This document shows positions 27,760 to 36,741 of a DNA stretch of 64,000 bases, piece by piece (the stretch's first letter is position 1; each line of letters starts with the position of its first letter). The DNA is taken from contig NZ_CP034443.1 of assembly GCF_003952365.1 (NCBI RefSeq), positions 3,155,001 to 3,219,000 on the forward strand, given 5' to 3'. Source of the stretch: Mesorhizobium sp. M9A.F.Ca.ET.002.03.1.2 (GTDB lineage Bacteria; Pseudomonadota; Alphaproteobacteria; Rhizobiales; Rhizobiaceae). The notes beneath the pieces were generated by a model. The model ran no database searches. It had not been told where the DNA came from and worked only from the letters and a program-made list of their open reading frames with translations. A program made the translations under genes and the position numbers.

Positions 27760-28800
27760 TCAAAAGGCGTTGGTGGTTTCAGGATCGAACCAGCGGATGC
27801 GATCGGCTTTGGGCGCAAGTCGCAGATAGTCGCCGACGGCGATCGCGGCGTTCGATTCGAGGATGGCGCGAAACAGCCCACCCTCGACATCGCAGGTGAC
27901 CAGCGTGTGCGGACCGAGCGGCTCGACGACGCGCACGGTGGCATCGAGCCCGCTCTCACCGGCTTCAACGTCTTCGGGGCGAATGGCGAATTCTATTTTC
28001 TGCTTGTCCGACTTCGGTCCGGGCAGCGTCAGCCCGGCGACGGTCCAGCTGCCGTTTGCAATCTTCGTCGCGGGAATGAAATTCATCGGCGGATTGCCGA
28101 TGAAGGAACCGACGAAGCGTGCGGCCGGGTTGCGATAGACCTCGACCGGCGAGGCTGCCTGGACGATGCGGCCCTGATGCATGACGGCGATGCGGTCGGC
28201 GAGGCTCATCGCCTCGACCTGGTCGTGAGTGACATAGATGGTGGTGGTCTTGGATGCGGCGAGCACGCCCTTGAGTTCGGCGCGCATTTCGAGCCGCAGT
28301 AACGCGTCGAGATTGGACAGTGGTTCGTCCATCAGGATGACGTCGGGCTCCATCGCGAGCGCGCGGGCCACCGCCACACGCTGGCGTTGGCCGCCGGAAA
28401 GCTGGCCCGAATAGCGCTTCAGCAATTGCTCGATATGCATGAGCTCGGCGGTGCGATTGACGCGACGTTCGACCTCTTGCTGCGGCAATTTCTTCATGCG
28501 CAAGCCGAAAGCGATGTTCTCGAACACCGTCAGATGCGGGAAGACGGCGTAGTTCTGGAACACCATGGCGATGCCGCGGTCGCGCGGCGGCAGATGATCG
28601 ACGCGACGACCGCCGATCCAGACTTCACCCTGGCTCGGCGTTTCCAACCCGGCGACGATCCTGAGCAATGTCGTCTTGCCGCAGCCCGAGGCGCCGAGCA
28701 GCACCATGAATTCCTGGTCCGCGATGGTGAGGTCGACCTGGTGCAGCGCGGTGAAGCCGCCGAAACGTTTGGCCACTTGTTTTATGGCGATCTCAGCCAT
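27760..28800 (-). CDS. Sugar ABC transporter ATP-binding protein (MalK/UgpC family)
   Basis: 346 aa with Walker A GASGCGKTT, Q-loop FQNYAVFP, signature LSGGQRQR, Walker B ILMDEPLSN and switch YVTHDQVEA, followed by a TOBE/MalK-type C-terminal regulatory domain (about 235-346). It energises the CUT1 importer formed with the two permeases immediately upstream. A single ATPase implies a homodimer. Confidence 0.9.
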   Translation of the reverse strand: MAEIAIKQVAKRFGGFTALHQVDLTIADQEFMVLLGASGCGKTTLLRIVAGLETPSQGEVWIGGRRVDHLPPRDRGIAMVFQNYAVFPHLTVFENIAFGLRMKKLPQQEVERRVNRTAELMHIEQLLKRYSGQLSGGQRQRVAVARALAMEPDVILMDEPLSNLDALLRLEMRAELKGVLAASKTTTIYVTHDQVEAMSLADRIAVMHQGRIVQAASPVEVYRNPAARFVGSFIGNPPMNFIPATKIANGSWTVAGLTLPGPKSDKQKIEFAIRPEDVEAGESGLDATVRVVEPLGPHTLVTCDVEGGLFRAILESNAAIAVGDYLRLAPKADRIRWFDPETTNAF

Positions 28801-28821
28801 CGGCTTTCTCCCTGTCGCGCG

Positions 28822-29664
28822 TCATCGGTTGGCGATCCCCCACATGGCGAACAGGTATTTGCGCACGGCGAAGATGAAGATCAGCGCCGGGATGACGAGT
28901 GCCGCCCCACCGGCGAATTTGAGATAGAGCGGTGACTCGCCGAGGCTCTGCAGCAGGAAGGCGGTCAGCGTCCGGTTCTCTATGGTGAGCACGGCGGCGG
29001 CAAACACCTCGTTCCAGGAAATGGTGAAGGCAAAGACCGCCGAAGCCGCAATGCCAGGCAGCGCCAGCGGCAGGATGACCTTGCGAAAGGCCTGCAGGCG
29101 GGTGCAGCCGAGCGTCCACGCCGCTTCCTCCAGTTCGACCGGGATGCCTGAGAACAGCGAGAAGGTGATCAGCACCGCGAATGGCAGCGCCAGCGTGGTG
29201 TGGACCAGCGCCAGACCGATCGCAGTGTCGTCGAGGCCGGTGCGGATGAACATCACCGCAAGGGGCAGTGCCAGCAGCGGCAGCGGAAAGGCGCGGGTCA
29301 TCAGCACCAGGAAGCGGAACGTGCCCTTGCCCGGAAAATCGAAGCGCGACAGCGCGTAGCCGGCGGGCGCGCCAAAGCCAATCGAGAGGATCATCGTCAG
29401 GGTGGCGACGAGCACCGAGTTCCACAGCGCCCTGCCGACGCCGGCGAAATTGATGAAGAAAGACAGGCTGCCGAAATCGAAGGAAGGGAAGAAGCGCTTG
29501 GGAAAGGCAGTGACCTCTTCCGGCGACGACAAGGCGTTGACGATCAGGAGATAGATCGGCAGCAGCACCCAGGCGGAAAGCAGGATGACGGTGGCGACCA
29601 GCAGCCAGTTGCCAGCTTTGCGGGCCGCGGGTGCGGCGATCGGTATCTCTGCGACGGCACTCAT
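28822..29664 (-). CDS. Sugar ABC transporter permease (MalG-like)
   Basis: 280 aa from the ATG at 29662-29664, which overlaps the stop of the preceding permease (ATGA); the longer upstream frame overlaps that gene and is rejected. It has six membrane segments and the EAA loop EAAWTLGCTRLQAFRKVILP. It pairs with the MalF-like subunit to form the CUT1 channel. Confidence 0.88.
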   Translation of the reverse strand: MSAVAEIPIAAPAARKAGNWLLVATVILLSAWVLLPIYLLIVNALSSPEEVTAFPKRFFPSFDFGSLSFFINFAGVGRALWNSVLVATLTMILSIGFGAPAGYALSRFDFPGKGTFRFLVLMTRAFPLPLLALPLAVMFIRTGLDDTAIGLALVHTTLALPFAVLITFSLFSGIPVELEEAAWTLGCTRLQAFRKVILPLALPGIAASAVFAFTISWNEVFAAAVLTIENRTLTAFLLQSLGESPLYLKFAGGAALVIPALIFIFAVRKYLFAMWGIANR

Positions 29665-30506
29665 ATGCGCGCTTCCTTCGGCACGCGCAGCACCCGCATG
29701 AAGAACAGCGTGAGGCCGACCGAGATGGCGAGGATGAGCAGGGCGAAAGCTGCGGCAACGTTGCGATCCTGCAACGAGAATTGCCAATTATAGGTCTCGC
29801 CCATCAGCACCGGCAAATTGGTGCCGCCGAGCGCCGCCACCACGGCGAAAACCTCGAAGGCGAGAATGACGCGCAGAATGATCGCCGTCTGCAGGCTGGG
29901 GCGCAGCAAGGGCAGCGTGATCTTGACGAAACGCTTCCACGGGCTCGCGCCAAAGACCTCGGCTGCCTCGTGATACTCTCGTGGGATGAGCCCCATGCCG
30001 GCGACCAGGATGACCATCATGATCGCGGTCGCGCGCCAGATCTCGGCCAGCACCACGGCGACGAAGATGGTCAATTTGCTCTGGTAGCCGAGAAACATGA
30101 CAGGCCTGTCGACGAGGCCGAGATTAGACAGCAGCGTATTGAGGAAGCCGGACTGGTCGAAAATGGCGAGCCAGATCAGCCCGGCGGCGAGATCGGAGAT
30201 GCCGAGCGGGATGGCAAAGATGTAGAGCGCCGCACCCCGCCCGGCTTCGAGCCTGGACACGACCGTGGCCATCAACAGCGCCATGACCAGTTGGATCGGC
30301 ACCACGATGGTGGCGAGCAGGATGGTGTTCCAGAAGGCGACCGGGAACCTCCAGTTGCCGGTCATGGTGCGGAAATTATCCAGCGTGAAGCCGCCGTCGC
30401 GGGTGAAAGCCTCGAAGGCGACCAGCGCGAACGGGTAGAGGAAGAAGACGCAGAGGAACAGCGTCGCCGGCATCAGCAGCAGATAGGGCAGGGCCTTGCC
30501 GTGCAT
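29661..30506 (-). CDS. Sugar ABC transporter permease (MalF-like)
   Basis: 281 aa from the ATG at 30504-30506 (MHGKALPYLLLMPATLFL), a start that sits directly at the first membrane segment. The EAA loop reads EAAEVFGASPWKRFVKITLP. Its stop overlaps the next permease start. Confidence 0.88.
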   Translation of the reverse strand: MHGKALPYLLLMPATLFLCVFFLYPFALVAFEAFTRDGGFTLDNFRTMTGNWRFPVAFWNTILLATIVVPIQLVMALLMATVVSRLEAGRGAALYIFAIPLGISDLAAGLIWLAIFDQSGFLNTLLSNLGLVDRPVMFLGYQSKLTIFVAVVLAEIWRATAIMMVILVAGMGLIPREYHEAAEVFGASPWKRFVKITLPLLRPSLQTAIILRVILAFEVFAVVAALGGTNLPVLMGETYNWQFSLQDRNVAAAFALLILAISVGLTLFFMRVLRVPKEARI

Positions 30507-30531
30507 GGCATGTCCTTTGGCGTGGTGCGGT

Positions 30532-30564
30532 GGGCGCCCGGAGAACAACCGGTTCCGGACGCCC
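30532..30564 (-). other. Hairpin between binding-protein and permease genes
   Basis: GGGCG (30532-30536) pairs with CGCCC (30560-30564), and CCGGA (30538-30542) with TCCGG (30554-30558). An intercistronic stem-loop after the binding-protein gene commonly protects its mRNA or attenuates read-through, so the binding protein is made in excess. Confidence 0.45.
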
Positions 30565-30577
30565 CCTCGGGAGGATT

Positions 30578-31843
30578 CTAGTCGACCGGGCAGGCGCCTT
30601 CTGATGGCTTGTCGGGTGCCCAGCAGGGCGCCTTGGCCTGGTCGATGAGGGCCTTGAGCGCCGCCGCCTGTTCCTCGAGCACGCCATGCACATCCTGGCC
30701 GCCGAGCACGATGCGCTCAAAACTGTCGACATAGACCTGGTTGAACTTGCCGCCGAGATCGCCGAGCCCCATCGGCAGCAGCGCCGGCAGCGCATCCGGC
30801 GCACCGGTCATGGTGGTGATCGCCGGGCCGAAGGCTTTCACCGAGGCCGGCATGTCGTCGGGCAGCTTGACGTCGACCACGGGGAAGAAGTTGGTGGCCT
30901 TGAGCGTCGCGATCTGCGTTTCCGGCTTCAGCATATAGGCGATCAGCGCCTTGGCCTTGTCCATATCCGGCGAGGTCTTAGGGATGGCGACGCCGGCGAC
31001 CACCGGCATGTAGCCGCGGCCGGCGGGTCCAGCCGGCGCCGGGAAGGCGACGAACTCGTCGGGCTTCTGGTTGAACGCATCGGCAAGCCGCGCCACGTGG
31101 TCGAACGCCACCCACACCTCGCCGGTCAGCAGTGGTTCCTGCATGAAGGCATAGTTGGTCGAATTCGGGTTGGTGTACTGCCACAATTCCTTGAACGTGT
31201 TCCACGCGGTCTCGGCCTCCGCCGAGCGGAACTTGGTCACCATCGAGCCGGTGTAGGATGGGTAGAGAAAACCTTCGAAGAAACGGTGCTTCAGCCCCTT
31301 CGGCCCGGCCGGAAAGCCGAATTTCGGCGAGCCGGTCTTCTCGGCTATATTCTTCGCCCATTCGATCAGCTGGTCATAGGTGATTTTGTTGAGATCGACG
31401 CCAGCCGGCAGATATTGCAACGCCTGCTTGTTGGCCGCCATCAGGAAGGTGGCCTGCATCCACGGCAGATATTTCTGTTCGCCCGTGCCAAGCATGCCGA
31501 GTTTCTTGTAGGCCTCGTTGAGCGTGACGCCGCCGACGTCGACGCCGGACAGATCGACAAGGTCGGCACCCACCGTGGAGAAGTCTCCGTGCAGGCCGCC
31601 GAGCACGCCGATGGTGCCGGAGCCGGCCTGCAATTCGGCTTGGAGGCGGGTGAGCCAAGGCCCATCCTCGGCGACTTGGTAGTCGACCTGGCCGTCAAAC
31701 GTCTTGAGCACTTCGCTGCGCATTTTCTGTGTCTCCTCCACAGGTCGCGCCTGCGTCGACCAGAACAGCACCTGGGCCTGCGCGCCGCCGATTGCGATCG
31801 ACAGCGCGAGTGCGACGCCTGCCAATGTCTTCAACGCATTCAT
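30578..31843 (-). CDS. Sugar ABC transporter substrate-binding protein
   Basis: 421 aa extracellular solute-binding protein (family 1). A Sec signal peptide covers about residues 1-23 (cleavage near GGAQA), followed by a mature domain with typical SBP_bac_1 features (QVDYQVAEDG, VDLSGVDVGG, QEPLLTGEVWVAFDHVARL). It feeds the CUT1 permeases downstream. With the GH63-like enzyme in the same operon the ligand may be a small glycoside such as glucosylglycerate. Confidence 0.87.
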   Translation of the reverse strand: MNALKTLAGVALALSIAIGGAQAQVLFWSTQARPVEETQKMRSEVLKTFDGQVDYQVAEDGPWLTRLQAELQAGSGTIGVLGGLHGDFSTVGADLVDLSGVDVGGVTLNEAYKKLGMLGTGEQKYLPWMQATFLMAANKQALQYLPAGVDLNKITYDQLIEWAKNIAEKTGSPKFGFPAGPKGLKHRFFEGFLYPSYTGSMVTKFRSAEAETAWNTFKELWQYTNPNSTNYAFMQEPLLTGEVWVAFDHVARLADAFNQKPDEFVAFPAPAGPAGRGYMPVVAGVAIPKTSPDMDKAKALIAYMLKPETQIATLKATNFFPVVDVKLPDDMPASVKAFGPAITTMTGAPDALPALLPMGLGDLGGKFNQVYVDSFERIVLGGQDVHGVLEEQAAALKALIDQAKAPCWAPDKPSEGACPVD

Positions 31844-31903
31844 CGTGGTCTTCCTCCCTGGTTGTGCCCCACCCCCGGCGTCAGTTTTTCCTGTGGGTGC
31901 CGG

Positions 31904-32938
31904 TCATGCGGGCGCCGGGCCATGGCTTGCCCGCGAAACCAATGTCGGCCGGATCAGCCGCGTCAGCGGCGCGGCGGGCCTGTCGCCGATGACGGTCAAC
32001 AGCATCTCGCCGATCTCGCGCGCGCACTGGCGGATCGAGGCATCGAATGTGGTGAGGCCCGGCGGCGCATAGGCCGAGGCGGCGATGTTGTCGAAGCCGA
32101 TGACAGAAAGGTCGCGCGGGATGGTCAGGCCGGCGCGGGCGGCCTCTTCCATGACGCTGAGTGCCAGCTCGTCGAACAGCGCGACTATGGCCGTCGGCCT
32201 CTCGGCAGCATGCAGCAGCCGGTTGATGGCCTGGATGCGGGCGCCGCGATCGAAGCGTGGCGCTGTCGCCACATCGAGCCGCACCGAAGGGTCACCTCGG
32301 CGGGCGATCGCTGCGGCGAGCCCGTCTTGCCGCAGATGCCGAAACGTCATCGGCTCGGCGATCGTCACCAGGCCGAAATGGCGGTGCCCGAGATCGTAGA
32401 GCATGTCGAAGGCTTCGCCGAAGGCGTGCGCGCCATCGGTGTCGAGCCAGCTGTAGGCAAAGTCGGTGTCGAGCAGCCGGCCATGGGCGACGAACGGGAA
32501 ATTGCGTAAGCGCAGATAGGCGAGCCGTTCGTCGACCTCGGCGATGCGGGTGACGACGACGCCATCGGCGCGTCCGGATTCGACGACATGGCGAAGCACG
32601 GAAAGTTCCGACTGGCCTTGCGCCACGGCGGCGAGGATCAGGTCGGTGCCATGCGACACCAGCCCTTCGCCAAGCCCGGTGACGAATTCGCCGAGGAAGG
32701 AATCGACCAGATTGGGGCCGCGGATCGGCAGCACCATGCCGACAAAGCCGCTGCGGCCGGAGACCAACGTGCGGGCCGCCCTGTTGGGCACGTAGCCGGC
32801 CTGGCGCGCGGCTTGCGCGACGCGTTCGCGCGTCTTCAAGGCGATCTGTTCATGGCCGGCAAGCGCCCGCGACACCGTGGTGATCGACAGGTCGAGCTGC
32901 GCTGCAAGTTCCTTGAGCGTGGTGACGCGGGCCGGCAC
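31904..32938 (-). CDS. LacI-family transcriptional regulator
   Basis: 344 aa from the GTG at 32936-32938, selected because of an AGGAGG site five bases upstream and because the LacI HTH starts immediately (VTTLKELAAQLDLSITTVSR). The hinge helix is present (NRAARTLVSG) and residues ~60-344 form a periplasmic-binding-protein-like sugar sensor. The open frame extends 84 codons further upstream, but across its own operators, so the longer start is rejected. It likely represses the transporter/glycosidase operon downstream and itself. Confidence 0.9.
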   Translation of the reverse strand: MPARVTTLKELAAQLDLSITTVSRALAGHEQIALKTRERVAQAARQAGYVPNRAARTLVSGRSGFVGMVLPIRGPNLVDSFLGEFVTGLGEGLVSHGTDLILAAVAQGQSELSVLRHVVESGRADGVVVTRIAEVDERLAYLRLRNFPFVAHGRLLDTDFAYSWLDTDGAHAFGEAFDMLYDLGHRHFGLVTIAEPMTFRHLRQDGLAAAIARRGDPSVRLDVATAPRFDRGARIQAINRLLHAAERPTAIVALFDELALSVMEEAARAGLTIPRDLSVIGFDNIAASAYAPPGLTTFDASIRQCAREIGEMLLTVIGDRPAAPLTRLIRPTLVSRASHGPAPA

Positions 32939-32962
32939 CGTTCCTCCTGAACAAAGTGTTTG

Positions 32963-33001
32963 AAACGTTTGTAATGGCCTCATCATAAAATGCAAACGTT
33001 T
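32963..33001. promoter_or_regulatory. Twin LacI-type operators
   Basis: Two identical palindromes AAACGTTT lie at 32963-32970 and 32994-33001, centres 31 bp apart (about three helical turns), directly upstream of the LacI gene. The core central CG dinucleotide is the hallmark of LacI/GalR operators. The spacing on one face of the helix suggests cooperative binding and autoregulation. Confidence 0.65.
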
Positions 33002-33089
33002 TAAATCAGCGCTCACCGACCTGCACGATGGTTCTTGGCTGACCTCCTGGCGTGATTTGAACTGCGCGGCGCTTGACTCCGGCGGCGCC

Positions 33090-33107
33090 TTGTGAAAAAT
33101 TTTGCAA
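33090..33107. promoter_or_regulatory. Candidate operator of the SorC/EryD-like regulator
   Basis: The stretch 33090-33107 is an imperfect palindrome (TTG..AAAAATTTT.CAA), 28 bp upstream of the regulator start, within an AT-rich island and downstream of a TTGACT -35-like box (33073-33078). Binding by the adjacent regulator is inferred. Confidence 0.4.
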
Positions 33108-33135
33108 GAACTGATAAAAATATCAAAGGGCGGAA

Positions 33136-34110
33136 ATGGTTGGCTTCGGAAACGGCCTCCTGCGCGACGATGAAACCAGTATGGTGACACGTGCCGCCTG
33201 GCTTCACTATGCCGGCGGGCTTACCCAGTCGGAGGTCGCCAAGCGGCTGGGGCTGACCAGCCTCAAGGCGCATCGCCTCATCACCAAGGCCAATCAGGAA
33301 GGGCTGGTCAAAGTCTATATCGATGGCGAAGTGTCGGAGTGCGTGGCGCTCGAAGACGAGTTGTCTAGCCGCTACGGCCTCGATTACTGCGAGGTCGTTC
33401 CCGACTTCGACGGGGAAGACCTGCCGCTAAAGGCGCTCGGCATCGCCGGCGCGCAATTTCTCAAGCGTGAGATCGAACGCGGCGAGGACACGCTGATCGG
33501 CGTCGGTCATGGCCGCACGCTGGCCGCCTGCGTGGAATATCTGCCGCGCATATCGGCCGGGAAGACCCGCTTCGTTTCGCTGCTCGGCGGCCTGACGCGC
33601 AAGTTCTCGGCCAATCCGCACGACGTCATTCACCGCCTGGCCGAACGGACCGGCGCGGAAGCCTATGTGATGCCAGTGCCGATGTTCGCCAACACGGTCG
33701 AGGATCGAACCGTGCTGCTCGGGCAGAAGGGCATCAGCGAGGTCTTCGATCTCGGCAAGGCCGCCGACCTGCTCATTGCCGGTATCGGCACCGCCGAGCG
33801 CGAGGCGTCGCTGGTCGCGACCGGTATGATTGAGAAGGGCGAGATGGAGGAAATCCGCCGCAAGGGGGGTGTCGGCGAACTGCTCGGCCATTTCTTCGAC
33901 AATGCTGGAAAGGCGGTCGAGACGACCCTTTCCAACCGGGCGCTCGCGCTGGCGCGCGAAGACATCAGCAATCGCAGGATTGTCGCCGTTGCCGGCGGCA
34001 AGGTGAAAGTTCGTGCCATCAAATCGGTGTTGGAGGGCCGCTATCTCAAGGGCTTGGTCACCGACGAGCGGACGGCGCGATCACTCGTGGAGCAGACGCC
34101 GGTCGGGTAG
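33136..34110 (+). CDS. eryD: SorC-family sugar-responsive regulator, EryD-like
   Basis: 324 aa. An N-terminal HTH (LTQSEVAKRLGLTSLKAHRL, about 29-48) is followed by a SorC/DeoR-type phosphosugar-binding domain (GVGHGRTLAACVEYL, FVSLLGGL, LIAGIGTAE). EryD represses erythritol genes in Brucella and rhizobia and is relieved by erythritol. Here it stands at the head of the polyol transporter and eryABC genes rather than after eryC, so it probably controls the whole run. An AAAGGGCGG site precedes the ATG. Assignment as EryD rests on context plus the SorC fold. Confidence 0.72.
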   Translation: MVGFGNGLLRDDETSMVTRAAWLHYAGGLTQSEVAKRLGLTSLKAHRLITKANQEGLVKVYIDGEVSECVALEDELSSRYGLDYCEVVPDFDGEDLPLKALGIAGAQFLKREIERGEDTLIGVGHGRTLAACVEYLPRISAGKTRFVSLLGGLTRKFSANPHDVIHRLAERTGAEAYVMPVPMFANTVEDRTVLLGQKGISEVFDLGKAADLLIAGIGTAEREASLVATGMIEKGEMEEIRRKGGVGELLGHFFDNAGKAVETTLSNRALALAREDISNRRIVAVAGGKVKVRAIKSVLEGRYLKGLVTDERTARSLVEQTPVG

Positions 34111-34154
34111 CCGGCAACCATTCGATTGAAACTACCCTGTGGAGGAGAAGACAA

Positions 34155-35600
34155 ATGCATGAGAAAGAAAAAGACCTGATCGATGCGTTCCTGCGCGGAC
34201 AAGTCGATCGTCGTGGGCTGATCAAGGGCCTTGGCGCGATGGGCCTGGCCGCCGGCACGGCCGGCACGCTGCTCAATCTGGGGCAGACCCGTGCGCTGGC
34301 GGCGGATTTCGACTGGCAGGCGCACAAGGGCAAGACCATCAAGCTCCTGCTCAACAAGCACCCTTATGCGGATGCGATGATCGCCAACCTCGAGAACTTC
34401 AAGAAGTTGACGGGTATGGAAGTCGTCTATGACGTGTTTCCGGAAGACGTCTATTTCGACAAGGTCACCGCTGCGCTGTCGGCCAGCTCGCCCGAATATG
34501 ATGCCTTCATGACCGGCGCCTACATGACCTGGACATACGGCCCGGCCGGCTGGATCACCGACCTCAACGAGTGGATCCAGGATCCGGCCAAGACCAACCC
34601 GAACTATGCCTGGGACGACTTCCTGCCCGGTGTCAGGAAGTCCTGCGCCTGGAACGGCCAGCCTGGCGGAGTGCTTGGCTCCGACGACGCCAAGCAGTGG
34701 TGCATTCCGTGGGGTTTCGAACAGAACAACATCACCTACAACAAGGGCATGTTCGACACGGCCGGTGTCACCGTTCCCGGCAATATGGACGAGATGGTTG
34801 CGGCGGCGGCCAAGCTCACCAAGGATGTCGGTGGCGGGGTCTACGGCATCGGCGTGCGCGGCTCTCGCTCCTGGGCGACGATCCATCCCGGCTTCCTGTC
34901 GGCTTACGCCAACTTTGACCAGAAGGACCTCAACGTCTCGGCCGACGGCAAATTGTCGGCCGCGATGAACACCGCCGAGTCCAAGGCCTTCCACAAGCAG
35001 TGGGTGCAGATGATCCAGGAGAGCGGCCCCAAGGACTGGTCGACCTACACCTGGTATCAGGTCGGCACCGATCTCGGCGCGGGCGCCTCGGCGATGATAT
35101 TCGACGCCGACATCCTCGGTTACTTCATGAATGGCGGCGACAACAAGATGGCCGGCAAGCTCGCCTTTTCCGCCTTCAAGGCCAATCCGGCGGCCAAGGC
35201 GCCGACACCCAACATCTGGATCTGGTCGCTGTCGATGTCCAACTTCTCGAAGGACAAGGACGCCACCTGGTACTTCATGCAGTGGGCATCCGGGCCTGAG
35301 CATGCGCTGTTCGGCGCGACCAAGATGGACTTCGTCAATCCGGTCCGCCAGTCGGTCTGGAAGGACGAGATGTTCCGCGAGAAGCTCAACAAGAGCTATC
35401 CGGGTTATGTCGAGATGTTCGACGTCTCGGCGCCGGGCGCCAGCATCAAGTTCACCCCGCAGCCGCTGTTCTTCGATCTCACCACCGAATGGGCGGCGAC
35501 GCTGCAGAAGATGGTGGCCAAGGAGGTGCCGGTCGATGAAGGCCTCGACAAGCTCGCCGCGAGCATAGACGGGCAGCTCAAGGAAGCCGGTCTCGGCTAA
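34155..35600 (+). CDS. Polyol ABC transporter substrate-binding protein with Tat-like signal
   Basis: 481 aa extracellular solute-binding protein. The N-terminus has a twin-arginine motif (DRRGLIKGLGAMG) before the hydrophobic stretch and an ALA cleavage site near residue 50, so export by Tat is likely. The mature domain is SBP family 1. Its place before two permeases, two ATPases and eryA matches the rhizobial erythritol/adonitol/arabitol transporter (Mpt-type). A GGAGGAG site precedes the ATG. Confidence 0.83.
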   Translation: MHEKEKDLIDAFLRGQVDRRGLIKGLGAMGLAAGTAGTLLNLGQTRALAADFDWQAHKGKTIKLLLNKHPYADAMIANLENFKKLTGMEVVYDVFPEDVYFDKVTAALSASSPEYDAFMTGAYMTWTYGPAGWITDLNEWIQDPAKTNPNYAWDDFLPGVRKSCAWNGQPGGVLGSDDAKQWCIPWGFEQNNITYNKGMFDTAGVTVPGNMDEMVAAAAKLTKDVGGGVYGIGVRGSRSWATIHPGFLSAYANFDQKDLNVSADGKLSAAMNTAESKAFHKQWVQMIQESGPKDWSTYTWYQVGTDLGAGASAMIFDADILGYFMNGGDNKMAGKLAFSAFKANPAAKAPTPNIWIWSLSMSNFSKDKDATWYFMQWASGPEHALFGATKMDFVNPVRQSVWKDEMFREKLNKSYPGYVEMFDVSAPGASIKFTPQPLFFDLTTEWAATLQKMVAKEVPVDEGLDKLAASIDGQLKEAGLG

Positions 35601-35605
35601 GCCCT

Positions 35606-35644
35606 AAGGTCTGGCTGGCCGCCTTTGCCGGCCAGCCAGACCTT
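35606..35644 (+). terminator. Strong stem-loop after the binding-protein gene
   Basis: A 16-bp perfect stem (35606-35621 with 35629-35644) encloses a 7-nt loop immediately after the binding-protein stop codon and has no T-run. It is likely to act as an attenuator or mRNA stabiliser, raising the binding protein above the membrane subunits. Confidence 0.6.
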
Positions 35645-35668
35645 CAACGTGTGCGAAGCGGCGCCTGA

Positions 35669-35715
35669 AGCATCGGACCCAAAAGTGGGAACCGGTTTTG
35701 GGAAAATCCGATGCT
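35669..35715. repeat. Rhizobial short palindromic repeat
   Basis: AGCATCGGA (35669-35677) pairs with TCCGATGCT (35707-35715), and CCCAAAA (35678-35684) with TTTTGGG (35696-35702). The internal AAGTGG...CCGGTTTT core is shared with the element at 51502. Together with the preceding stem-loop it fills the 208-bp gap before the permease gene. Confidence 0.7.
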
Positions 35716-35808
35716 CAAACACTGGCGGGTGCCGCCACTCGCCCGACCGGCCGCCTTGCTCCCTGGGCGGCCGGCAGGGCGAAGCAACAGAGATGACGGA
35801 GCAGCGCG

Positions 35809-36732
35809 ATGACTGCGGCGACAATGCAAAAAAACAGGCCTTCCGGCTTCAGGATCAGCAAGAAAGTGCTGCCTTACGTGCTCAGCCTGCCGGCCCTGCT
35901 CGTCTGCATAGGCATCCTGATCCCGTTCTTCACATCGGTCGTCTATTCGTTCCAGCGCTACCGGCTGAGTCAGCCCTGGGCGCGGCAGTTCAACTGGGGC
36001 GACAACTACATCTCCTTTTTCACCGACACGAGGTTCTGGAACACGCTCGAGATATCGCTGCTCTATGCGGGCATCACCGTCCTGCTCGAACTGCTTCTCG
36101 GCCTCGGCATCGCCCTGCTGCTGCAGAAGCGCTCGACGCTGAACAACTTCATCTCGATCATGCTGTTGATGCCGCTGATGACAGCGCCGGCGCTGGCCGC
36201 GCTGATGTGGAAGCTGATGACCAATCCCGGCTTCGGCGTGCTGAGCTATCTCGCCAGCCTGATCGGGCTGCAGGATTTCCGCTGGGCCTCGTCTCCGTCG
36301 ACCGCACTTTTCACCGTGGTCCTTGTCGACATCTGGGTCTACACGCCCTTCATCATGATCCTGCTGCTTGCCGGCCTGCGCAGCCTGCCGACGCAGCCTT
36401 TCGAGGCGGCAGCGCTTGACGGCGTGCCGAGGAGCTTCGTGTTCTTCCGCATCACCTTACCGATGCTGACGCCCTACATCCTGACCGCGACATTGTTCCG
36501 CCTGCTCGATTCCATCCAGCAGTTCGACATCATCTATGCCATGACCCAGGGCGGTCCGGGCGATACGCTGACCGTCTTCCAGGTCGAGGCCTACCTCAAC
36601 TTCTTCCAGTCGACCAATGTCGGCCGCTCGGCGGCGCTGATGATCATCCTGTGGGCGATCACCTATTTCCTCTCCAACATTTTCATCAAGAACTGGCTGC
36701 GCCTGCGCGAACGCGCCCGCGGCCTGGCATAG
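35809..36732 (+). CDS. Polyol ABC transporter permease (MalF-like)
   Basis: 307 aa with six membrane segments; the hydrophobic N-terminal segment starts at about residue 20 (VLPYVLSLPALLVCIGIL). The EAA loop reads EAAALDGVPRSFVFFRITLP. It forms the transmembrane heterodimer with the following gene for the CUT1 polyol importer. Confidence 0.88.
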   Translation: MTAATMQKNRPSGFRISKKVLPYVLSLPALLVCIGILIPFFTSVVYSFQRYRLSQPWARQFNWGDNYISFFTDTRFWNTLEISLLYAGITVLLELLLGLGIALLLQKRSTLNNFISIMLLMPLMTAPALAALMWKLMTNPGFGVLSYLASLIGLQDFRWASSPSTALFTVVLVDIWVYTPFIMILLLAGLRSLPTQPFEAAALDGVPRSFVFFRITLPMLTPYILTATLFRLLDSIQQFDIIYAMTQGGPGDTLTVFQVEAYLNFFQSTNVGRSAALMIILWAITYFLSNIFIKNWLRLRERARGLA

Positions 36733-36741
36733 GAGGCCGGG

